A DNA stretch of 64,000 bases from assembly GCF_000494755.1 (NCBI RefSeq), contig NC_022657.1, forward strand, positions 2,704,001 through 2,768,000, given 5' to 3'. The notes under the pieces were generated by a model that was not told the DNA's origin, made no database searches, and saw only the letters and a program-made list of their open reading frames with translations. This document shows positions 35,130 through 43,671 of the stretch, one piece after another. The position numbers and the translations under genes are program-made. Positions within the stretch are counted from its first letter, which is position 1. Each line of letters starts with the position of its first letter. Origin of the DNA: Amorphoplanes friuliensis DSM 7358. GTDB lineage: Bacteria > Actinomycetota > Actinomycetes > Mycobacteriales > Micromonosporaceae.

Positions 35130-37138
35130 CAACCGTTCGTTCAGCGCCGGCCCCGGCGGCGGAGGATTCCTCCTCTCCGACGGGGCCCGGCTCCCTCACC
35201 AGGGCCCAGCGGCGGCTGGGGCGTGACTGGCGGCTGGCGGCCCTGTTCCTGGCCCCCACTGCCGTGCTGGTCAGCGTGCTCGTGCTCGTGCCGATCGTCC
35301 AGTCGATCATCACCAGCACCACGGAACGGCACGGCCAGGACAACGTGTTCGTCGGCCTGGGCAACTACGTCGCCCTCGCCGGCGACGAGCAGTTCCGTAC
35401 GGGTGTGGTGAACTCGTTCGTCTTCACCGCGTACGCCGAGATCTTCAAGGTTGTCCTGGGGCTGGCGGCTGCTCTGCTGCTGCACCACCGGCGCCGTGGG
35501 CGGGCCCTGCTGACCGGGCTGCTGCTGGTGCCGTGGGTGGTGCCGACGGTGGTGACGGCGTTCAGCTGGCGCGCGCTGCTCGACCCGATCTTCGGCAGCG
35601 TCAACACCCTGCTCACGTCCTCGGGCATCGGGCCGCTGCTGGCCGATCTGCATCTGGTCGACAGCTGGCCCGCGGGCTGGCTGTCCGATCCGTCGCTGGC
35701 CATGCCCTCGGTGATCCTGGTCAACGTGTGGAAGGGCGTGCCGTTCTTCGCCGTCTGCTTCCTGGCCGGGCTCAAAGCCATCCCGGCGGACCAGTACGAG
35801 GCGGCGACCATCGACGGCGCCTCGGCGTGGCAACGGTTCTCCCACGTGACCCTGCCCGGTCTGCGCCATGTGATCACCGTGACGGTCACGCTGTCGTCGA
35901 TCTGGACGTTCAACAACTTCGACCTCATCTGGTTGCTGACCCAGGGCGGCCCGGGCAACGTGACCACGCCGTACGTGCTCGTCGCCTACACGAAGGCGAT
36001 CCTGCAGCTGCAGTACGGCGCCGGGGCGGCGGTCACCCTCGTGATGCTGCCGGTCATCGGCGCGCTGGTGTTCGTGCTGGTCCGGTTGTTGCGCCAGGAG
36101 GGTGGCGCTGCGCCCGCCCGGACGGCGCGCTGGGCCGCAACGACGCGCAGGGCGCTGCCGTGGGTCCTGACCGTGGTGGTCACCGTCCTGCTGGCCTGGG
36201 CGTCACCACAGATCTTCTGGAAGGCGGCGGTGGTCCTCGCCGTCTTCGCTCTGATCGCCGCGGCGGTGGCCCGCGTAGTCTCGGCCCTGCAGTCCCGGGG
36301 CGGGCGCCGGGCGTCGTCCCTGGTGGCGGGTCTGGGGTCCGGCGTAGCGCTGGCCGGGTTGCTGGCCTTCGTGCTGGGCCCGCTGTACTGGATCGTCGTC
36401 ACGGCTTTCAAATCCGAGGACCAGGTCGTCATGCGCACCGACGACCTGTGGCCGACACCCTGGACCTTGGAGCAGTTCGGCGCCCTGTTCGCCAACCAGC
36501 CCTTCGGCCGCTGGTATCTCAACACCATCCTGGTGTCAGCGGCATCCACCGCGGTCGCCCTCATCTGCGCCGCGCTGGCGGGTTACGCGCTGGCCCGCCT
36601 CAGGTTCCGCGGGGCGCAAGGCTTCACCGTCACGGTCCTGCTCACCTACGTGATGCCGGGAGCGCTGCTGTTCATCCCGCTCTACCAGCTGCTGATCGGT
36701 GTGCGGCTCACCGACTCGTTGTGGTCGCTGGTGCTGACGTATCCCACCTTCACCATCCCGTTCGCCACCTGGCTGCTGACGGGGTACTTCGCGTCGATCC
36801 CCATCGACCTGGAGGAGGCTGCGCTGGTCGACGGCTCCACCCGCATCCAGGCGTTCCGCCGGGTGGTCCTGCCGCTGGCCAAACCGGGACTGCTGGCGGT
36901 CGCGTTGTTCACCCTGACCAACGCCTGGAACGAGTTCCTGCTCGCCTTCGTGTTCATCACCAAGGACGAGTACAAGACGCTGCCCGTGGGGATGCAGTCG
37001 ATGATCGCCGGGGACGTCGTGCCGCAGGGGCAACTGGCCGCGGCGTCGCTGCTCGTCAGCATCCCGGTGGTGATCATGTACGCCTTCGGGCAACGCTTCC
37101 TCACCGAGGGGCTCACCGCGGGCGCGGTGAAGGGCTGA
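35126..37138 (+). CDS. Fused MalF-MalG type ABC permease
   Basis: The 670-residue protein joins two carbohydrate ABC permease subunits that are normally separate. The first half holds an EAA loop YEAATIDGASAWQRFSHVTL and the second a matching EEAALVDGSTRIQAFRRVVL. Each sits in a six-helix CUT1-type domain, linked by extra hydrophobic helices (residues about 345-420). No ATPase gene follows, so a shared MsiK/UgpC-like ATPase encoded elsewhere is expected, as is common in actinomycetes. Start GTG overlaps the binding-protein stop. The fusion lies within one continuous frame and is not a frameshift artefact. Confidence 0.88.
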   Translation: MTTVRSAPAPAAEDSSSPTGPGSLTRAQRRLGRDWRLAALFLAPTAVLVSVLVLVPIVQSIITSTTERHGQDNVFVGLGNYVALAGDEQFRTGVVNSFVFTAYAEIFKVVLGLAAALLLHHRRRGRALLTGLLLVPWVVPTVVTAFSWRALLDPIFGSVNTLLTSSGIGPLLADLHLVDSWPAGWLSDPSLAMPSVILVNVWKGVPFFAVCFLAGLKAIPADQYEAATIDGASAWQRFSHVTLPGLRHVITVTVTLSSIWTFNNFDLIWLLTQGGPGNVTTPYVLVAYTKAILQLQYGAGAAVTLVMLPVIGALVFVLVRLLRQEGGAAPARTARWAATTRRALPWVLTVVVTVLLAWASPQIFWKAAVVLAVFALIAAAVARVVSALQSRGGRRASSLVAGLGSGVALAGLLAFVLGPLYWIVVTAFKSEDQVVMRTDDLWPTPWTLEQFGALFANQPFGRWYLNTILVSAASTAVALICAALAGYALARLRFRGAQGFTVTVLLTYVMPGALLFIPLYQLLIGVRLTDSLWSLVLTYPTFTIPFATWLLTGYFASIPIDLEEAALVDGSTRIQAFRRVVLPLAKPGLLAVALFTLTNAWNEFLLAFVFITKDEYKTLPVGMQSMIAGDVVPQGQLAAASLLVSIPVVIMYAFGQRFLTEGLTAGAVKG

Positions 37139-37205
37139 AGTGGCCTCGCTATCCGGGTACATTCTGTGCCTCCCTCCGCCTCCGAAATTGCAGCATGGTT
37201 CGACC

Positions 37206-37724
37206 ATGACGATTGACCTGCTGATCGGCGCAGCCGACAACACCGTTCCGATCACGATCCAACAGCGGAGCTCGCTCGCGCCCGCCGACGCTTTCCGGCT
37301 GATCATGCCCATCGACCTGCCCACCGTGTTCCATCGGGTCGCGCCCTTCCCCGGGGTCCGGTCGGTCCTCAATCAGACCGAGTCGTGGGACCACCCCGGT
37401 CCCACCCGCAACCCGCAGTTCGACGACGGATCGCAGGCCGACGAGCAGTTGACCGAGTGCGTCGAGGGCGTGAGCTTCGCGTACCAGCTGACCGGATTCA
37501 CCAACGTTCTCTCGCGCCTGGCCGCCGGCGTACGAGGGGAGTGGAACTTCAACCCTGACGGCAACGGCACGCTGATCCGGTGGACGTATGAATTCAAGCC
37601 GCTGCCCGGACGGCGGTGGATCATCGCCGGCCCGTTCGCCCCGCTCTGGCGCCGGTACATGGTGGCCGCGCTCGATCGCATGGTGCAGTGGAGCGAGGCA
37701 GCCGCACAAAGGCCGGTGGCCTGA
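37206..37724 (+). CDS. SRPBCC-fold protein
   Basis: The 172-residue protein has the START/Bet v1-like SRPBCC pattern: an N-terminal DAFRLIMPIDLPTVFHRV segment, central beta strands (GVSFAYQLTGFTNVLSRLAA, RGEWNFNPDGNGTLIRWTYE) and a long C-terminal helix. Such proteins bind hydrophobic ligands or act as polyketide-type cyclases; the ligand is unknown. ATG 37206 is preferred to the GTG at 37140, which would abut the permease stop. It converges on the MmyB-type regulator, with only 12 bp between stops. Confidence 0.75.
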   Translation: MTIDLLIGAADNTVPITIQQRSSLAPADAFRLIMPIDLPTVFHRVAPFPGVRSVLNQTESWDHPGPTRNPQFDDGSQADEQLTECVEGVSFAYQLTGFTNVLSRLAAGVRGEWNFNPDGNGTLIRWTYEFKPLPGRRWIIAGPFAPLWRRYMVAALDRMVQWSEAAAQRPVA

Positions 37725-37736
37725 AGGCTCACGACG

Positions 37737-38570
37737 CTACTGAATCGCCGGTATCCGGGTGAGAAGCATGCGCAGCGCCTCCTGGGTAGGGGAGCCGGGG
37801 CGGGGAAGATAGGTCAGCAGGGAGCGATCGGGGCGGGCCGGCACGGTCAGTACGTGATAGTCGAACTCCAGCGGGCCCGCGACGTGGTTGGTCACGTGGA
37901 CCGTTCCGACGCGTTTCTCGCCGACGTCGGCTCTGGCCCAGAGCCGCCGGAAGTCGTCGCTGTGGTGACCGAGCTCGTCGATGAGCGCTGTCAACGGCGC
38001 GTCGTCGGGCCATCGGCCGGTCATGAGCCGGAGGTGGGCCACGACTTCCTCGGCCGCGGCTTCCCAGTTGCCGTAGCGTGCCTTGGCTTCACGGGCGAGG
38101 AACAGCTGCCGGGCGGAGTTGGGCGGCTGTGCCATTCCGGATACGTCGAACACGGCTTCAGCCGCGGCGTTGGCGGCGAGGATGTTCATGCGCGTGTCGA
38201 CCAGCAGCGCCGGCGCATCGGTGATGGCGTCCAGGAGCCGGGCCAGTGGCTCGTCCTCGGCGGTCGCCGACTTCTGAAGCAGCGACGGGGCCGGCTCGGG
38301 CAGCCGGGCGAGGTTGCGCAGGTGTTCGGTCTCCGCGCCCGACAGCGAGAGCGCACGCGCGACCGCGCACAGCACCTGGTCGGACACGTGCGCTGTGCGG
38401 CCCTGCTCGAGCCGCACGTAGTAGTCCGGACTCACTCCGGCAATCAGGGCGACCTCCTCGCGCCGAAGCCCCGGCACGCGTCGGCGCGTGGCGCCGGCCG
38501 GCAGCCCCACCTGATCGGGGGTGATCCGGTCGCGCCGAGTGCGCAGGAACGCGCCGATGTCGGTCTCCAC
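37737..38570 (-). CDS. XRE-family regulator with MmyB-like ligand domain
   Basis: The 277-residue protein starts with an XRE helix-turn-helix in the typical actinomycete form (VPGLRREEVALIAGVSPDYY, VRLEQGRTAHVSDQVL). It continues with an MmyB-like PAS-type ligand domain (ALLVDTRMNILAANAAAEAV, then FDYHVLTVPARPDRSLLTYL). Proteins of this form usually sense small hydrophobic molecules or redox changes and repress a divergent oxidoreductase. Here the divergent gene at 38728 is a quinone-oxidoreductase-like enzyme, which fits. Confidence 0.9.
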   Translation of the reverse strand: METDIGAFLRTRRDRITPDQVGLPAGATRRRVPGLRREEVALIAGVSPDYYVRLEQGRTAHVSDQVLCAVARALSLSGAETEHLRNLARLPEPAPSLLQKSATAEDEPLARLLDAITDAPALLVDTRMNILAANAAAEAVFDVSGMAQPPNSARQLFLAREAKARYGNWEAAAEEVVAHLRLMTGRWPDDAPLTALIDELGHHSDDFRRLWARADVGEKRVGTVHVTNHVAGPLEFDYHVLTVPARPDRSLLTYLPRPGSPTQEALRMLLTRIPAIQ

Positions 38571-38727
38571 CGCTCAAGACTATGGCGCGATGGTCCGTGC
38601 GCCGGGTGGCCCTGCCGGAACCAGGTAAACCCGGACCTGTCACGCCGCTGTCCGGTCGACCAGGGTGGTTCCGACATCGCCGGCGAGCGGCGTGAACGGG
38701 CAGCGAGCGTGATGAGGAAGGCATGAG

Positions 38728-39660
38728 ATGCGTGCGGTAGTGGTGACGAAGTTCGGCGGTCCCGAGGTCCTTCAGGTGATCGAGGTGCCGACGCCCGAGC
38801 CGGGGCCCGGGGAGGTGCTGGTGAAGGTGGCCGGCGCATCGGTGAACAACGCCGACGTCATGGTCCGGACGGGGATCAACGTCCAGTACGGCGCGACCGG
38901 CGCCCGCGAGCAGTTCGGACTGGGTACCGATGTGGCCGGCACTGTCGCCGCCGTGGGCGAAGGTGTCACGAAGTTCCGGGCAGGGGACGCCGTTGTCAGG
39001 ACTCAGGAGCGGCTGGATCGCCCGCTGGGCACACAAGCGGAGTACGTCCTGCTCGAGCCCTGGGAACTGGCTCCCGCCCCGGCCGGCGTCGACCTCGTCC
39101 AGCTCGCCACCCTGGGACTCAACGCCACGACCGCCGACCAGGCCCTGGACACTCTGGGCTTGAAGCGCGGCGATTGGCTCCTCGTCACCGGTGCCGCCGG
39201 AGCCGTGGGCCTCTACGCCGTCGAACTCGCCAGGGTCCGCGGTCTGCGTGTCGTCGCCCAGGCGAACGCCGACGACGAACCGCTGCTGCGCGCCGCGGGG
39301 GCCGAGCTGTTCGTCACCCGGGACGAGGACCTCGTGCCCACCGTACGCAGGCTGGTTCCGGGCGGTGTTCACGGCGCGATCGATGCGGCGAACCTGGCGG
39401 CCGGTGCCGCCGACGCCGTCCGTCATGGCGGCGCGTTCGTGTCTCTGCTCAACGCGGCGCCGATGCCGCGCCGGGAGGTGACGATGACAAACATGGCCTG
39501 GCACACCGATCCCGATCGGCTCGCCAAGCTCGCTGCGTTCGCCGGAGCGGGGCTGATCTCGCTTCGTGTGGCGCGGACGTTCCCTCTCGAACAGGTCGTG
39601 GACGCCCACGAGGCGCTCGCAGCCGGGGGACTTCGCGGGCGCATCGTGCTGGTTCCGTGA
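38728..39660 (+). CDS. Zinc-independent MDR oxidoreductase (quinone reductase-like)
   Basis: The 310-residue medium-chain reductase has the GroES-like N-terminal domain (GPGEVLVKVAGASVNNADVM, then GTDVAGTVAAVGEGV). A Rossmann fold with VTGAAGAVGLYAVELARVRG follows. The catalytic zinc ligands of alcohol dehydrogenases are absent, so it is a quinone reductase or enone reductase using NADPH. GAGGAAGG precedes the ATG. Divergent from and likely regulated by the MmyB-type repressor at 37737. Confidence 0.88.
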   Translation: MRAVVVTKFGGPEVLQVIEVPTPEPGPGEVLVKVAGASVNNADVMVRTGINVQYGATGAREQFGLGTDVAGTVAAVGEGVTKFRAGDAVVRTQERLDRPLGTQAEYVLLEPWELAPAPAGVDLVQLATLGLNATTADQALDTLGLKRGDWLLVTGAAGAVGLYAVELARVRGLRVVAQANADDEPLLRAAGAELFVTRDEDLVPTVRRLVPGGVHGAIDAANLAAGAADAVRHGGAFVSLLNAAPMPRREVTMTNMAWHTDPDRLAKLAAFAGAGLISLRVARTFPLEQVVDAHEALAAGGLRGRIVLVP

Positions 39661-39697
39661 CGCCGGGACGAGCTCTGTCTCGTGCCTCGTGTCGCGG

Positions 39698-40750
39698 TCA
39701 GCTTCCTGCGGCGTCCACCTGGATGACAACTTTGCCGAAAGAGTCCTTCGACAAATGCCGCTCGTACGCACTCGGCGCGTCGACGAACGGCACCACCTCG
39801 TCGATCACCGGACGCACTCCCCACTGATCAACGGCGGCGACCAGGTCGTTCTGGGCGGCGACACTGCCGACGGCGACGCCGCGGATGCTCGCGGTTTTGC
39901 TCATCAGCGTGAGCAGGTCCGGAGACACGTCGGCGAAGTCGAAGAGGCCCATGTAGGCGATCTCGCCTCCGAATGCAACGGCCGCGATGGACTGGTCCAT
40001 CGAGCGTCCGCCGGCAGAGTTGACCACGATCTGCGCGCCGCCGGTCGCCGCGAACACGTGCTCACCCCACGACGGCACATCCGTGTAGTCGACCACGCCC
40101 GCGACGCCGAGGCCGGACAGCCGCTCCCGTTTGCCGGCGTCGCTGGTCGTCGCCCACACCTGGGCACCGAAGGCGCGGGCCAGCTGCACGGCGAACAACG
40201 AAACACCGCCGGTGCCGAGAACCAGCACGGTGTCGTCGGCATCGAGCTGGCGAGCGTTGTAGGGCCGGTTGCCGAGAAGGGCCGTCCACGCCGTCAGACC
40301 CGCGCACGGCAGCGTCGCCGCTTCGGTCAGGCTGAGAGTGGCGGGGGCGGCGGTGACTCGATCAGCCGACAGAATGGCGTACTCAGCGAGCATGCCGTTC
40401 TCGGTTCCTGAGCCCAGGCCGAGCCCCTTGCCGGGGCCGGGCGCGCCGTCCGCCCAGCCCTGGAAATAGACGCTGATGACCCGGTCTCCCGCCGTCCAGG
40501 TTTCGACACCCGCGCCGACCGCGTCGACAACACCGGCGCCGTCGCTGAGCGGGACCAGCTCGGATGCGGCGGTCGAGCCGTAGTGCCCGTCGCGAACGAG
40601 AGCGTCTCGGTAGTTCATCGCCGCGGCGTGGACCTTGACGCGGATCTGTCCGGGACCGGGCTCCGGGACAGGAGCGGTCTGCAGTGTCAGCTCGTGTCCT
40701 CCACCCGCTCCCGGCGTCAACGTCCATCTGTTCATCGTGCTCGAGCCCAT
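39698..40750 (-). CDS. NAD(P)-dependent MDR oxidoreductase
   Basis: The 350-residue enzyme shows GPGQIRVKVHAAAMNYRDAL, LSDGAGVVDAVGAGVETW and a Rossmann region VLGTGGVSLFAVQLARAFGA, placing it in the quinone-oxidoreductase branch of MDR; zinc-ligand residues are not kept. Start ATG 40750 has GGAGGT six bases upstream; an ATG at 40735 is also in frame. The gene faces a MarR regulator whose promoter region contains a perfect palindrome, so it is probably induced by an electrophile or phenolic signal. Not the same subgroup as the enzyme at 38728. Confidence 0.88.
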   Translation of the reverse strand: MGSSTMNRWTLTPGAGGGHELTLQTAPVPEPGPGQIRVKVHAAAMNYRDALVRDGHYGSTAASELVPLSDGAGVVDAVGAGVETWTAGDRVISVYFQGWADGAPGPGKGLGLGSGTENGMLAEYAILSADRVTAAPATLSLTEAATLPCAGLTAWTALLGNRPYNARQLDADDTVLVLGTGGVSLFAVQLARAFGAQVWATTSDAGKRERLSGLGVAGVVDYTDVPSWGEHVFAATGGAQIVVNSAGGRSMDQSIAAVAFGGEIAYMGLFDFADVSPDLLTLMSKTASIRGVAVGSVAAQNDLVAAVDQWGVRPVIDEVVPFVDAPSAYERHLSKDSFGKVVIQVDAAGS

Positions 40751-40894
40751 GAGCCAACCTCCGGTCTCTCGTGTCGGGCGGAGGTTTTCCTGCCGCCCGG
40801 GAGACATTGCCAAGGGTGGCTCAGCGCTGGGAGTACTCGCTCGTACCTAGGTCTGGTGGAACCACTCGGCGACCAGGAGGGGAAACTCTGAGGT

Positions 40895-40920
40895 AAGAAG
40901 TTCTTGTCTGAGAACTTCTT
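40895..40920. promoter_or_regulatory. Perfect palindromic operator between MarR and oxidoreductase genes
   Basis: AAGAAGTTCT (40895-40904) and AGAACTTCTT (40911-40920) form perfect 10-bp arms around TGTCTG. The repeat ends 19 bp before the MarR ATG. Its size and AT content are typical of MarR-family operators, so autoregulation and control of the divergent oxidoreductase are likely. Confidence 0.75.
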
Positions 40921-40939
40921 GCCTGATACGTTTTCGGCC

Positions 40940-41413
40940 ATGACGGTTGGCGGCGCACAAGCTCCGGGGCCAAGGCCATCGCTCGACTCCGAGCTCACCT
41001 GGCTGCTGCACCGGGCAGCTCAGCACATGCACAACGCCACCGGCGACCAGGCCGGGAAGCACGGGCTCGCCCTGCGCGAATACATCGTGCTCAGCGCCCT
41101 CCACAAGACCCCCGGTCTCACGCAGGGGGAGCTGGGCAGAGCGCTGAGCCTGGACAAGTCCACCCTGATGAGCCGGCTCGACCGTCTCGAGCTCAAAAGC
41201 CTGGTGGTTCGCCGCAACGCTCCCGGTGACCGCCGGCTCCGGATGCCGGAGATCACCGCGAGAGGCGAGATCCTTCGCGCCGCGGTGGCCGAGGCCAGCG
41301 CCGCCGCCGAGGCTTCGGTACTCGACGGTTTCAGTCCGGACGACGTCGCGTCGCTGCGCCGGATGCTCTTCGCCGTCATCGGCGACAGCGAGGACCGGGG
41401 CTCCTGCCTGTGA
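40940..41413 (+). CDS. MarR-family transcriptional regulator
   Basis: The 157-residue MarR protein has the winged helix LTQGELGRALSLDKSTLMSR LD followed by the wing RRNAPGDRRLRMPEITARGE. ATG 40940 is chosen because a longer frame from 40904 would start inside the palindrome and adds unconserved residues. It is divergent from the oxidoreductase at 39698 and likely represses it and itself. Lgt lies 53 bp downstream in the same direction and may be read-through or separate. Confidence 0.92.
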   Translation: MTVGGAQAPGPRPSLDSELTWLLHRAAQHMHNATGDQAGKHGLALREYIVLSALHKTPGLTQGELGRALSLDKSTLMSRLDRLELKSLVVRRNAPGDRRLRMPEITARGEILRAAVAEASAAAEASVLDGFSPDDVASLRRMLFAVIGDSEDRGSCL

Positions 41414-41465
41414 AGACCCGCAGGACGGCTCCGTCACGGCACCTCCGTGATCGAGAGCCTCGACC

Positions 41466-42272
41466 GTGACCAGCCCAACGACGTCGGTCTGGCATCTGGG
41501 ACCGATTCCGATCCGGGCCTACGCCTTGTGCATCCTCGCCGGCATCGTGATCGCCACTCTGATCATGGAAAGGCGGCTGCGCGCGCGTGGTGTGGCGCAG
41601 GGCGCGTCGCTGGACATCGCGATCTGGGCGGTGCCCGCCGGCATCGTCGGAGCGCGGATCTATCACCTGGCAACCTCCCCGCAGGGCTATTTCGGTCCCG
41701 GCGGGGACCCGTTACGGGCGTTCGCCATCTGGGAAGGCGGGCTGAGCATCTGGGGTGCTGTGGCCGGCGGCGCAATCGGGGCGTACGCCGCGGCCCGGCG
41801 CATCGGCCTGCCGTTGAGTCTCGTCGCCGACGCGCTCGCCCCGGGACTTCCGGTGGCTCAAGCGATCGGGCGGCTCGGGAACTGGTTCAACAACGAGGTG
41901 TACGGCAGGCTCACCACGCTTCCCTGGGGCCTCGAGGTGCACGACATGCAGACGGGAACGCCGCGTCCCGGGCTGTATCACCCCACCTTCGCGTACGAGG
42001 CGATCTGGAATCTGGGGGTCGCCTTGCTGGTGTGGCGACTCGATCGCCGGCATGCCTTCGGCCGCGGACGCGCTTTTGCCCTCTACGCGATGGGCTATGC
42101 CGCCGGTCGGCTGTGGATAGAGACGCTGCGCATCGACGACGCGAACACGATCTTCGGGGTGCGCATCAACGTCTTCACGGCGCTGCTGGTGTTCCTGCTC
42201 GCCGCGACGTACTTCCTCGGCGTCCGAGCGACCGATCCCGTACAAAATCAAGGGAAGAAGTTGATCGCATGA
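41466..42272 (+). CDS. lgt: Prolipoprotein diacylglyceryl transferase
   Basis: The 268-residue membrane enzyme carries the Lgt signature GRLGNWFNNEVYG (about residues 138-150), with the essential Arg and Asn, and about seven helices. It transfers diacylglycerol from phosphatidylglycerol to the lipobox Cys of prelipoproteins. GTG start with only a weak ribosome-binding site. The last bases overlap the following ferric-reductase-like gene (ATGA), an uncommon partner, so this may be a paralogue dedicated to particular envelope lipoproteins rather than the housekeeping copy. Confidence 0.93.
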   Translation: MTSPTTSVWHLGPIPIRAYALCILAGIVIATLIMERRLRARGVAQGASLDIAIWAVPAGIVGARIYHLATSPQGYFGPGGDPLRAFAIWEGGLSIWGAVAGGAIGAYAAARRIGLPLSLVADALAPGLPVAQAIGRLGNWFNNEVYGRLTTLPWGLEVHDMQTGTPRPGLYHPTFAYEAIWNLGVALLVWRLDRRHAFGRGRAFALYAMGYAAGRLWIETLRIDDANTIFGVRINVFTALLVFLLAATYFLGVRATDPVQNQGKKLIA

Positions 42273-43609
42273 GATCCCCCTCACTGAGGGTGCCGGCCCG
42301 CCACGTCGGACCGGCGACCATCGCGGGGCTCGTTCTCGTACAGGGCTTGATGTGGATGGTCTCGCGTCCGCCCGGTGAGGGTTTGACGACGTACCTCGGG
42401 CAGTTCTTCGGAGCCGAGGCCGTGCTGCTGCTGTCGGTGGCGCTGGTGCTCATCAGCATGTTGCCGTGGGTGGAAGCGTGGTTCGACGGCATCGACCGGG
42501 CCGCCATCTGGCACCGGCGGCTCGCGATCACCGGGCTGGTTTTGCTGGCGCCGCACATTGCGCTGGCGTCGAACCCGACAGCCACCCAGCTCGGCGGCAT
42601 CCTCGCGGTGACCGGCGTCGCCGGGATGGTCGGGCTGGCCTTGTGGGCGATCCTGCCGAGGTGGCAGTCCGTGGTTCCCCGCCCGTTGCGCCCCCTGGTC
42701 CTGGCGGCTCGAGACGCTCCGGGCGTCACGGCTTTCCGCCGGATCTTCGGTGGCTACGAACGCTGGCGCGCACTGCACCGCACGACCGGGCTGTTCGTCG
42801 CGGCCGGGTTCATCCACGGTGTCCTCGACGGAACGGCGTTCGGCGGCTCACCGCTGCTGTACTGGAGCTACCTGGCCGTCGGCGCCATCGGGCTCGGCTT
42901 TTACCTCTACCGCGAACTGCTGGCCCGATTCTTCCGGTCGCTGCACGACTACCAGGTCGCGACGGTCACAGAGGTCGAGCCAAGACTGGTGGAGATCGCT
43001 CTGCACCCGCTCGGGCGCGGGGTCGATTTTGTACCGGGTCAGTTCGCCATGGTGTACCTCGAGGCCAAGGACGGTTGGCATCGGCACCCGTTCACGATCG
43101 CCAGCGCCCCGCACGACAAGAACCTGCGCTTCACGATCAAAGCTCTGGGCGACTACACGTCGCGTCTGCACGAGCTCGTCGAACCGGGGATGCCCGCGGT
43201 CATCGGTGGCCCGCACGGACGTTTTGATCATCGGCGCGGTACCGACCGGCAGATCTGGATCGCGGGTGGTGTCGGCGTAGCGCCCTTCCTCAGCTGGCTG
43301 CGTTCCCTCGACGGCCCTTTGCCGTACCGGGTGGACTTCTTCTACTCCGCAGTCGGGACACCGGCATTCGCCGACGAGATCCGCACCATCGCCGACCGCC
43401 ACGACGACCTGCACGCTCACATCATCGACACGAGCCTGGAAGGCCGCCTGACGGCGGAACGGGTTCTCGTCGACGCCGGCGGAAACCCCGGCGGGTTGTC
43501 CGCGTTCATGTGCGGCCCCGCGGCGATGCTCTCCGACTTCGAAACCCAGCTACGCCGGGCAGGCGTCGCCTCCCGCCACATCCACCGCGAGTACTTCGAC
43601 TGGCGCTGA
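42269..43609 (+). CDS. Ferric-reductase-like membrane flavoprotein
   Basis: The 446-residue protein has an N-terminal membrane part of six helices. It holds histidines at WHRRLAITGLVLLAPHIALA and LHRTTGLFVAAGFIHGVLDG that can ligate two hemes, as in ferric reductase/NOX membrane domains. The cytoplasmic part is ferredoxin-reductase-like, with FAD-binding HRHPFTIASAP and NAD-binding GGVGVAPFLSWLRSL. The C-terminus keeps MCGPAAML and an aromatic end. It should move electrons from NAD(P)H across the membrane. ATGA overlap with lgt indicates coupled translation. Confidence 0.87.
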   Translation: MRSPSLRVPARHVGPATIAGLVLVQGLMWMVSRPPGEGLTTYLGQFFGAEAVLLLSVALVLISMLPWVEAWFDGIDRAAIWHRRLAITGLVLLAPHIALASNPTATQLGGILAVTGVAGMVGLALWAILPRWQSVVPRPLRPLVLAARDAPGVTAFRRIFGGYERWRALHRTTGLFVAAGFIHGVLDGTAFGGSPLLYWSYLAVGAIGLGFYLYRELLARFFRSLHDYQVATVTEVEPRLVEIALHPLGRGVDFVPGQFAMVYLEAKDGWHRHPFTIASAPHDKNLRFTIKALGDYTSRLHELVEPGMPAVIGGPHGRFDHRRGTDRQIWIAGGVGVAPFLSWLRSLDGPLPYRVDFFYSAVGTPAFADEIRTIADRHDDLHAHIIDTSLEGRLTAERVLVDAGGNPGGLSAFMCGPAAMLSDFETQLRRAGVASRHIHREYFDWR

Positions 43610-43671
43610 CCTCCCCGGACTTCGCCGCAAAGCTTCCGGAGGTTGTGTCCGGGTAGTCGGGATATGTCACC

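Noticed and set aside
39665..39684. Terminator between convergent oxidoreductase genes (GGGACGAG...CTCGTGCC)
   Set aside because: Stem has a mismatch and a small loop in coding-like sequence; too weak to list as a feature.
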